Source of the DNA: Chitinophagaceae bacterium | GTDB lineage: Bacteria; Bacteroidota; Bacteroidia; Chitinophagales; Chitinophagaceae | DNA length: 64,000 bases | Reading direction: 5' to 3' | Assembly: GCA_024707305.1 (NCBI GenBank) | Contig: JANPZZ010000007.1 | Span: forward strand, 99,607 to 163,606 | Part shown: piece by piece, positions 57,529 to 64,000 of the stretch | Numbering within the stretch: position 1 is the first letter of the stretch | Layout of the letters: the number at the start of each line of letters is the position of its first letter | Made by a program: the position numbers and the translations under genes | The notes under the pieces: model-generated | What the model was told of the DNA's origin: nothing | What the model saw: only the letters and a program-made list of their open reading frames with translations | Databases searched by the model: none

Positions 57529-58617
57529 TTAGAAATCAGCGGGCAGATTGAGTTTTTCCGCTACCGACTTCAAATCCTTGATTACTACTGGAAGCAGCGA
57601 TATCCCATTTACCAGTCGTTCCTGCTGCATTTCACGTTCAGGATCACCCGGCACCAAAACTTTTTCCTGTCCGGGTAAGGGGCGTGCATTACGAAATCCC
57701 TGTATCCAGTGATCCATGGATGCTTTGAATTCTGCTGCCGGCCGAAATGCATCGACCCGCATCGCACCGAGAAAATGACCGATGCCTTTTCCTGGTTGTT
57801 GCGCCGGTATAGGAACATATGCAGGGAAAGGTGGTACCCAGGGAGCATAGTTGGCGCCACTAAGCAGCGCACTGAAGATGTCGACAACGGCACCGAGGGC
57901 ATATCCTTTGTGGCTCCCATGATCGCGGTCACCACCCAGTGGAAGTAGCGCTCCCCCCTGTTTCAGAATATGCGGATCATTGCTGGGATTACCTTCAATA
58001 TCCTGCACCCATCCATCGGGTGTTTGTAAATTTTTTCTTTGTAAAATTTCCAGTTTGCCATTTGCCGCAGTAGTCGTTGCCAGGTCGGCAACAAATGCGG
58101 GTTCGGCACCAGCCGGCGCTGCCACACAAATAGGGTTTGTTCCCAACATTTTATCGATCGAAAATGTAGGTGCCACCAGCGGACTTGCGTTCGTCATGGC
58201 AATACCCATCATATCTTTTTCCAAAGCCATCATGGCATGCACAGCGGCAATACCAAAGTGATTGCTGTTTTGAACACTCACCCAACCGGTTCCAACTGCT
58301 TCGGCTTTGGAAATGGCAATCTCCATTGCTTTTCGTGCGACTACAAGTCCCAGTCCGCTATCACCGTCAACAACAGCTGTTGACGGAGTTTCATGAATGA
58401 CACGAATATTCGGTTGCGCATTTACTCGACCCACTTCCCACAAACGAACATATCCGCTAAGCCTGGCAACGCCGTGCGAATCCACCCCGCGCAGGTCGGC
58501 AGCGAGTAAACTTTCTGCTGCCAGGGCAGCATGTTCTTCAGAACAACCTATTTTTCTGAAAACTGATTCAGCAAATAGTAGTAAGGAGTTGTAGGGAATT
58601 GCGGGATGGTCCGACAT
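57529..58617 (-). CDS. Ldh-family oxidoreductase (malate/L-lactate dehydrogenase type 2)
   Basis: 362 residues from ATG 58617 (MSDHPAIPYNSLLLFAESV). Type 2 family signs: LLAADLRGVDSHGVARLSGYV with the conserved His, NSNHFGIAAVHA, MTNASPLVAPTF, LGTNPICVAAP and HGSHKGYALGAVVDI. These NAD(P)-dependent enzymes reduce alpha-keto acids, unrelated to classical LDH. Substrate not determinable (ureidoglycolate, sulfolactate and 2,3-diketo-L-gulonate are all known in the family). Single gene between aspartate kinase and ssb. Confidence 0.9.
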   Translation of the reverse strand: MSDHPAIPYNSLLLFAESVFRKIGCSEEHAALAAESLLAADLRGVDSHGVARLSGYVRLWEVGRVNAQPNIRVIHETPSTAVVDGDSGLGLVVARKAMEIAISKAEAVGTGWVSVQNSNHFGIAAVHAMMALEKDMMGIAMTNASPLVAPTFSIDKMLGTNPICVAAPAGAEPAFVADLATTTAANGKLEILQRKNLQTPDGWVQDIEGNPSNDPHILKQGGALLPLGGDRDHGSHKGYALGAVVDIFSALLSGANYAPWVPPFPAYVPIPAQQPGKGIGHFLGAMRVDAFRPAAEFKASMDHWIQGFRNARPLPGQEKVLVPGDPEREMQQERLVNGISLLPVVIKDLKSVAEKLNLPADF

Positions 58618-58683
58618 AACGATGTGTTCTATGGGTAGAATTGGAAGTCCAGTCCGTCTGCTTTGCAGCGACAATTTATTTAC

Positions 58684-58713
58684 AAAGCAGATAACCGCTC
58701 GGTTATCTGCTTT
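58684..58713. terminator. Perfect 14-bp hairpin downstream of ssb
   Basis: AAAGCAGATAACCG / CGGTTATCTGCTTT with a 2-nt loop. It lies 30 bp past the ssb stop on the minus strand. On the plus strand T-rich sequence follows (gattatttttc); on the minus strand the tail is weaker. Confidence 0.75.
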
Positions 58714-58742
58714 GATTATTTTTCTAATAGCTTTTTACATTA

Positions 58743-59165
58743 TTAGAATGGAAGATCATCCACCGGCGTAGAAAGTTCCACGGGTGCGTTGTTGTTGCCA
58801 GCACCAGCACCTGTCTGGTTAACTCCGCCAGCTCCGGGAGCTCCCCCTTCCCTGCGGCCCAACAATTGAACTTCACGCACACGCATCGTCAGTGAAAAAC
58901 CTGGCGTTCCATCATTACGTTGATAGGTACGTACTTCGGGTTGACCTTCTACCCACACCTGCGTACCTTTTGAGAGATAAGGCGCAATGTTAGTACGATC
59001 AGTCCAGTAAGCACATTCAACCCAGGTAGTTCTCTCCTGTTGAACGCCCTGGCTGTCTTTAAAACGTTCGCTATGGGCAACGGAGAAGTTAATCACATTC
59101 TTTCCATTCACTGTATTCACCACGCAGTCTTTGCCGAGGTGTCCAATTACTTGCAACTTGATCAT
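58743..59165 (-). CDS. ssb: Single-stranded DNA-binding protein
   Basis: 140 residues. OB fold: LQVIGHLGKDCVVNTVNGKNVINFSVAHSERF, TTWVECAYWTD, IAPYLSKGTQVWVEGQPEVRTY. A Gly/Asn/Ala-rich linker and the acidic tip VDDLPF that binds partner proteins. Tetrameric SSB of replication and repair. The upstream side is the TCGATGR repeat region, which separates it from divergent mnmA. Confidence 0.94.
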   Translation of the reverse strand: MIKLQVIGHLGKDCVVNTVNGKNVINFSVAHSERFKDSQGVQQERTTWVECAYWTDRTNIAPYLSKGTQVWVEGQPEVRTYQRNDGTPGFSLTMRVREVQLLGRREGGAPGAGGVNQTGAGAGNNNAPVELSTPVDDLPF

Positions 59166-59589
59166 ATGAAACCGTTTAATAATTACTTAAATAAAGCGGC
59201 AAGTTAGCATTATTCCTCCTCCCGGGCAGTCACCAAACAAGAACCTTTAAAATCTGCCAGATCGTGTGAATAACTTTTATACTAACCGCCGCCACTCAAC
59301 CTTACGGGTGCAACATACAACCGCAGCAGCCCCCTTTCCAAGTGTAAAACACCGGGCCAAACCGGGAAAATCTGGAGAAAGGGCGGTGAAAAAACGAGGA
59401 TCGACGATCGATGATCGTTGACCGATGTTGGATGACCGGAACAGTTTGAAGATTCAGCTGCCCCCGCCAGTTGCCAGAACGGTATGCCTCCCTGTAAAAC
59501 AGCCATCGACCATCGATCATCGGACATCGATCATCGATCTCCCAAACTTCCCCTTACCTTTGCTGTTATAAGAGAAAAACGTACAAAAA
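59166..59589. repeat. Divergent ssb/mnmA spacer with TCGATGR arrays in inverted layout
   Basis: 424 bp. Left array 59398-59440 (atcgacgatcgatgatcg ... gaccgatg) and right array 59503-59540 in reverse orientation (catcggacatcgatcatcg, shared exactly with 8593-8611), about 60 bp apart, as at 8453-8613. The remaining left part holds no gene that I can support. Promoters for both genes should be here but are not clear. Confidence 0.8.
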
Positions 59590-60684
59590 ATGAGTCGTAA
59601 AGGAAAAGTGCTGGTTGCCATGAGTGGCGGTATTGACAGTACGGTTACGGCCCTGATGCTCAATGATCAGGGATATGAAGTGGTGGGTATTACCATGAAA
59701 ACCTGGGACTACAGCAGCAGTGGCGGAGGCAAAAAAGAGACGGGTTGCTGCAATGTCGACAGTTTCAATGATGCCCGCCAGGCAGCTGTTGAGCATGGTT
59801 TTCCGCATTATATCCTCGATATCCGGGAAGAATTTGGCGATTTTGTTATTAATAATTTCGTTGATGAATACCTGGCAGGGCGCACGCCCAACCCCTGCGT
59901 GCTTTGCAATACCCATATTAAATGGCGTGCCCTTTTGAAACGTGCCGATGCGCTTGGTTGTGACTTTATTGCAACAGGCCACTACGCAAAGGTTAACCAA
60001 CACGACAATGGCCGCTATTTCATTAGCAAAGCCGTAGATGCCACAAAAGACCAGAGTTATGTACTTTGGGGCCTGCAGCAAGACCTGCTCAGCCGCACAT
60101 TACTTCCCCTGGGTCCTTATCACAAAACAGAAATCCGCCAGATGGCGCATGATTATGGCTATCCTGCGCTTGCTAAAAAAAGTGAGAGCTATGAGATCTG
60201 TTTCGTACCGGATAACGACTATCGTGGTTTCCTGAAACGCCGTGTTGACGGGCTGGAAGAACGCGTAAGCGGAGGCAATTTCATTGACAAAACAGGTAAA
60301 ATACTCGGTAAACATAAAGGTTACCCCTTCTATACCATTGGTCAACGTAAAGGGCTCGATATTGCGCTCGGCAAACCCGCGTTTGTAACCCATATTGATC
60401 CCGACCATAACACAGTAACGCTGGGAGATGAAGAAGACCTCAACCGCCAGGAAATGATGGTGGGTAAGATCAATATGCTGAAATACGACCTCATTACACC
60501 CGGTATGGAAGCGGTAACAAAAATCAGGTATAAAGACAGTGGAGCTTTGTCTAACCTCTATCCCGAAAATGGCAGCGTACGTGTACATTTTTATGACAAC
60601 GTAAAAGGAATCGCACCCGGGCAAAGTGCCGTGTTTTATGACGGGGACGACGTCATTGGAGGCGGCATCATCCAGCGACTTTAA
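59590..60684 (+). CDS. mnmA: tRNA-specific 2-thiouridylase MnmA
   Basis: 364 residues. PP-loop VLVAMSGGIDSTVTALML, catalytic Cys in TPNPCVLCNTHIKW and the second Cys in SESYEICFVPDNDYRGFL, ATGHYAKV, and the C-terminal GQRKGLDIALGKPAFV. It thiolates U34 of tRNA-Lys, -Glu and -Gln using persulfide from a desulfurase such as that at 24797. Start MSRKGKVLVAMSGG is clear. Frame intact. Confidence 0.96.
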   Translation: MSRKGKVLVAMSGGIDSTVTALMLNDQGYEVVGITMKTWDYSSSGGGKKETGCCNVDSFNDARQAAVEHGFPHYILDIREEFGDFVINNFVDEYLAGRTPNPCVLCNTHIKWRALLKRADALGCDFIATGHYAKVNQHDNGRYFISKAVDATKDQSYVLWGLQQDLLSRTLLPLGPYHKTEIRQMAHDYGYPALAKKSESYEICFVPDNDYRGFLKRRVDGLEERVSGGNFIDKTGKILGKHKGYPFYTIGQRKGLDIALGKPAFVTHIDPDHNTVTLGDEEDLNRQEMMVGKINMLKYDLITPGMEAVTKIRYKDSGALSNLYPENGSVRVHFYDNVKGIAPGQSAVFYDGDDVIGGGIIQRL

Positions 60685-60806
60685 ACGCTGCCGGACGTGC
60701 TAAACCAGGCCATTAACTCCCTGGGAGTGAATTATACCCGTACACAATTTACCGGCTGATCCAACGTTATTACGTTCTATTTGTATCCTGGAATTAACTG
60801 TCCTGT

Positions 60807-61577
60807 ATGAGATTCAATTTTAAGCTTCAACTCCTTATTGCCCTTTTAATAAGCATCCACCTCATTTCCTGCAAAGGCGAAACGGAAGACTTCGCAACGG
60901 AACCCGTTTCTGAATATATGCCCCTGGAAGTGGGGAAATACATCACTTATCGGATTGACTCACTCGTATTTGTTGACTTTCAACGCTTTCCAGAAGTACA
61001 TCAATACCAGGTAAAACATGTTGTGGACGCTGAAGTAACGGATAACCTGGGACGCAAATCGTATCGCATTTATCGCTATTTGAACAATGAAGATGGCTCG
61101 GGTGAATGGGTACCAGATGGCACCTATTTCATCACCCCGCTGAGAAACCGGATTGAAGTGATCGAAGACAACCTGCGAATCATCAAACTCCAGGCTCCTA
61201 TGCGGGAAGGAACCAGCTGGAAAGGCAACTCTTACCTCCCTACAGACGCTTACGATCCATTTGGGTATAACTTCAGTAATGACGACGATATGCAGAACTG
61301 GGAGTTTTATGTTCAACAGTTTGAATCGGGTACAACCATCAATGGCCAGAATTATACTGACGTATATACGATTGAACAGCAAAACGATTTCTCCAACGTA
61401 CCGATCGCCGATCCATTGAGCTATGGTTATAAGAACCGCGCCACAGAAAAATACTCCCGGGGTATTGGACTGGTATATCGCGAATACGAAATGTGGGAGT
61501 ATCAACCCAATTTAAGCGGGCCTGATCCTTACTATTCAGGCTTTGGTGTAACCATGTGGATGATCGATCATAACTAA
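60807..61577 (+). CDS. Lipoprotein of unknown function
   Basis: 256 residues. Lipobox HLISCKGE, Cys at about residue 22. The mature part is beta-rich with many Tyr and Asp residues (YMPLEVGKYITYRIDSLVF, SYRIYRYL, YYSGFGVTMWMID). It resembles unnamed Bacteroidota lipoproteins found beside T9SS proteins; I recognise no domain. It precedes the S8 protease by 39 bp on the same strand and may be co-transcribed. Confidence 0.75.
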   Translation: MRFNFKLQLLIALLISIHLISCKGETEDFATEPVSEYMPLEVGKYITYRIDSLVFVDFQRFPEVHQYQVKHVVDAEVTDNLGRKSYRIYRYLNNEDGSGEWVPDGTYFITPLRNRIEVIEDNLRIIKLQAPMREGTSWKGNSYLPTDAYDPFGYNFSNDDDMQNWEFYVQQFESGTTINGQNYTDVYTIEQQNDFSNVPIADPLSYGYKNRATEKYSRGIGLVYREYEMWEYQPNLSGPDPYYSGFGVTMWMIDHN

Positions 61578-61616
61578 GGATGATATGCCCTACCTTTAAG
61601 GTGGTAAATCATCCCC

Positions 61617-63599
61617 ATGAAGCATTGGCTATTACTTCTCCTTCTTTGTGTCTTTTCATTTAGCGCCAATTCACAGTTTAGCCGCTACCGTGTAACCTTT
61701 AAACACAAAGGTGCGGGCACTCATCAACTCTCAAATCCCTCTGCTTTCTTAAGCGAACGGGCCATTCAACGAAGGGTTCGTTACAACATCGCTATTGATA
61801 GTACAGACCTTCCTGTTCCTGCAGCATTTATACAACAGATTCAGTCAATCAACGGAGTTACTGTATTAAACCAGTCGAAATGGTTAAACGCAGTAACGAT
61901 CCAGGCATCCGACGCGGATGCGATTCAGCAGATATTATCACTTACATTTGTTTTATCCGTCGACGGCATCGCCGCACGCTCCAATGTTGGGCGCAACAAG
62001 ATTGAAGACGTGGTTTTTGATTTACCACAAACTGTAGCACGGCAACAAAAACATCTATCGGATTATTTTAATTATGGCGCAAACTCATTTGCAGAGATTG
62101 CTTTACACAATGGCCAGTTCCTGCACAATATCGGATTACGCGGACAACAAATGCAGATTGCAATGTTAGATGGCGGATTTCGAAACTACCATACGCTGCC
62201 AGCCTTCGATAGTATGAACAAATACAACCGGGTATTGAGTACCTGGGATTTTGTTGATAGAAATAATTCCGTTTCGGAAGACCACCAGCACGGCATGCAA
62301 TGCCTTTCAACTATTGCTGCAAATATCCCGGGCCAGTTTGTGGGGAAAGCACCCGAAGCTTCTTTTCATTTATTCCGAACTGAAGACGTGAGTTCAGAAT
62401 TCCCCATAGAAGAATTCAACTGGGTTTGCGGCGCTGAACGTGCTGATAGTATTGGCGCCGACATCATCTCCTCTTCACTGGGATATGGATACGACTGGAG
62501 CAGTCCGGTTCCCGATTATCCCTACAGTGATTTAAATGGAGATATCACCATGGCTGCGCGTGGCGCAGATATGGCAGCAGCAAAAGGTATGTTGGTTTTT
62601 AATTCAGCAGGTAACTCCGGCAATGACCCCTGGAAAATGATCTCCACTCCTGCCGATGGTGACAGCGTTGTGGCGGTAGGTGCTGTAAACAACAACAGGC
62701 AGGTTGGCTCGTTTTCCAGTTACGGGCCGTCAGCAGATGGCCGCATTAAACCGGATGTAGCATCTGTTGGTGTTGCCGCAATGATTCAGAATACCGGCGG
62801 CTCTGTTGGCGCATCGAATGGCACTTCATATGCCTGTCCCAATATGGCCGGACTGGCAACCTGTCTTTGGCAGGGATTTCCGGAGGTCAACAATATGCGC
62901 ATCGTGCGGGCGCTGAAAGAATCGGCCGACCGCTATACCAATCCCGACGACAGAACAGGATATGGTATTCCTGACTTGAAAATAGCATTCAGCACCCTGC
63001 TTAAAGAATTCGCAGCCACTTCCGTAACAGCAGGTAATTGTTCGGCTACATTAAACTGGAAAACAAAAGAAGCCGCGGGAATGAAATACATTATTGAAAG
63101 AAGGTTTGTTGGGGAGAACAATTTCACGACTGTGCTAACCGATATACTCGCTGAGGCAAATCCTCAATTACATACCGTTCAAAAAAGTGCTACAATATCA
63201 CTGGAAGGAGCAACATCAAACGACGTTGAGTTTCGCGTCATCCAGGTAATTGACACAGCTCAGGCCAGTTATTCTACAGTTATTTTAGATACATTATCTG
63301 CTTCCACTTTCTCCTGCCCCACCTATTCAAAATTTACTGTACAGGTTACCGGTCAACCAACCCGCATCAATGCAGGCTCGATTGTTGTTCGAATTGAAGC
63401 TCCGGAAGAAAAATCAAACCTCAATATGTCAATTATCTCTGCAAGTGGGCAGATCGTTTATACTTCCCGCAATATGAATGTAGCGAGAGGTTTAAGCAGT
63501 CGTACACTGGCGGCAACGATTCCAACTGCAGGCATCTACTGGCTTGTATTTTATGAAGGAAAGAAAGTGCTGTCACGAACTTCGTTTCTACACCTTTGA
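61617..63599 (+). CDS. Secreted S8 family (subtilisin-like) serine protease with T9SS-like C-terminus
   Basis: 660 residues. Signal peptide (ends SANSQ), inhibitor-like propeptide (about 20-120: YRVTFKHKGAG ... AIQRRVRYNIAID), peptidase domain (about 150-460) with Asp in QIAMLDGGFRNY, His in DHQHGMQCLSTIAAN, oxyanion Asn in VFNSAGNSG and Ser in NGTSYACPNMAGL. The C-terminal 80 residues (MSIISASGQIVY ... GIYWLVFYEGKKVLSRT) look like a T9SS sorting domain. It should be a surface or secreted protease. Its 3' end overlaps the converging RsmB-like gene by 12 bp. Confidence 0.9.
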   Translation: MKHWLLLLLLCVFSFSANSQFSRYRVTFKHKGAGTHQLSNPSAFLSERAIQRRVRYNIAIDSTDLPVPAAFIQQIQSINGVTVLNQSKWLNAVTIQASDADAIQQILSLTFVLSVDGIAARSNVGRNKIEDVVFDLPQTVARQQKHLSDYFNYGANSFAEIALHNGQFLHNIGLRGQQMQIAMLDGGFRNYHTLPAFDSMNKYNRVLSTWDFVDRNNSVSEDHQHGMQCLSTIAANIPGQFVGKAPEASFHLFRTEDVSSEFPIEEFNWVCGAERADSIGADIISSSLGYGYDWSSPVPDYPYSDLNGDITMAARGADMAAAKGMLVFNSAGNSGNDPWKMISTPADGDSVVAVGAVNNNRQVGSFSSYGPSADGRIKPDVASVGVAAMIQNTGGSVGASNGTSYACPNMAGLATCLWQGFPEVNNMRIVRALKESADRYTNPDDRTGYGIPDLKIAFSTLLKEFAATSVTAGNCSATLNWKTKEAAGMKYIIERRFVGENNFTTVLTDILAEANPQLHTVQKSATISLEGATSNDVEFRVIQVIDTAQASYSTVILDTLSASTFSCPTYSKFTVQVTGQPTRINAGSIVVRIEAPEEKSNLNMSIISASGQIVYTSRNMNVARGLSSRTLAATIPTAGIYWLVFYEGKKVLSRTSFLHL

Positions 63600-64000
63600 T
63601 GGCTTATGAAGCAGCGATGCGAAAAGAGTGTCTGATCGTCGTTGATATCCCCTGATCAATTGCTGATTTGTTTTTTCGAAAGAATGATTTTCAAGAAACC
63701 GATCAACCTGCGTTTCATTCTCTTCTTTGAAAACAGAACAGGTACAATACAAAAGATAACCGCCAGGTTTAACAGCGTCTGCTACACGGTCTATTATTTT
63801 CGATTGAAGTTTGGCATAGTAATCGATTTTTTGAGGATCGAAAAAAATAAAGTTGCTCGGGTGTACGTCCCCAGGTACCACTGCCACTACAGGGCACGTC
63901 GGCAATAACGAGATCAAATTGCCGCGAAGGTAAAATTGAATTTACATCGGAAAGGTCAATAACATGCGATTCGTTGACCGTTAGCCCAGCCTCTCTTAAA
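63588..64000 (-). CDS. RsmB/NOP-family rRNA cytosine-C5 methyltransferase, C-terminal part (one frame break)
   Basis: The gene runs off the right edge. Visible: LREAGLTVNESHVIDLSDV, FDLVIADVPCSGSGTWGRTPEQL (catalytic D-V-P-C motif), then, after a break, FDPQKIDYYAKLQSKIIDRVADAVKPGGYLLYCTCSVFKEENE, which holds the second catalytic Cys (TCS). Seven A at 63841-63847 (plus) should be six. It should methylate 16S rRNA (C967-like). The start is outside the window. Confidence 0.88.

Overview
ORGANISM. The window comes from a Bacteroidota chromosome, most likely family Chitinophagaceae (inference). The signs are: proteins with type IX secretion C-terminal sorting domains (466-1980, 8687-10779, probably 61617-63599); a thiamin-type TonB receptor behind a TPP riboswitch; DUF4954, CHRD and head-GIN proteins; many lipoproteins; few Shine-Dalgarno sites; and one promoter that fits the Bacteroidota pattern TTTG-N19-TAnnTTTG. 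Nearly everything is chromosomal housekeeping. I see no phage, transposase or CRISPR.

QUALITY WARNING. About 27 single-base frame breaks split some 22 genes, including ones that are normally essential (glmS, der, era, ddl, glmM). Most sit in runs of A/T or G/C, and the two frames always join into a full-length family protein. I read them as indel sequencing errors, annotate each gene as one CDS, and give the break position.

LAYOUT. 0-8.4 kb: mutS end, a secreted PA14-like protein, a CHRD lipoprotein, mgtE, glmS, DUF4954. 8.4-14.7 kb: T9SS protein, der, era, initiator tRNA-Met, GIN protein, with several repeat arrays. 14.8-20.1 kb: TPP riboswitch and TonB receptor, then (minus) rhodanese, PASTA protein, ddl, ferredoxin. 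20.2-26 kb: LuxC-type acyl-CoA reductase, DegP/HtrA protease, GH13 amylase lipoprotein, cysteine desulfurase. 26.1-33.8 kb: a tightly packed operon of an HD-PycTM membrane protein, polyphosphate kinase, an SdiA-regulated-like lipoprotein, and a metallophosphoesterase/kinase-like/outer-membrane-barrel fusion. 33.9-40.3 kb: GAF protein and a Tat-exported molybdenum aldehyde oxidoreductase (paoABC-like). 40.4-43.7 kb: glmM, a small secreted protein, a TlpA-like thioredoxin. 43.7-50.6 kb: complete trpEGDCFBA operon (minus) led by a Trp-Trp-Trp leader peptide and an intrinsic terminator, a classical attenuator. 50.6-64 kb: outer-membrane barrel, S9 peptidase, GH16, aspartate kinase, Ldh-family dehydrogenase, ssb, mnmA, lipoprotein, S8 protease, RsmB-like methyltransferase.

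REPEATS. Intergenic spaces carry families of imperfect 7-bp and 8-bp tandem arrays. Two of them (about 10.93-11.16 kb and 23.02-23.34 kb) are inverted copies of one composite element: heptamer array, conserved 13-bp-stem hairpin, core of about 80 bp, octamer array, heptamer array.

MOST NOTEWORTHY. The trp attenuator, the composite repeat element, and the HD-PycTM/ppk1/phosphoesterase operon are the three things most worth following up.
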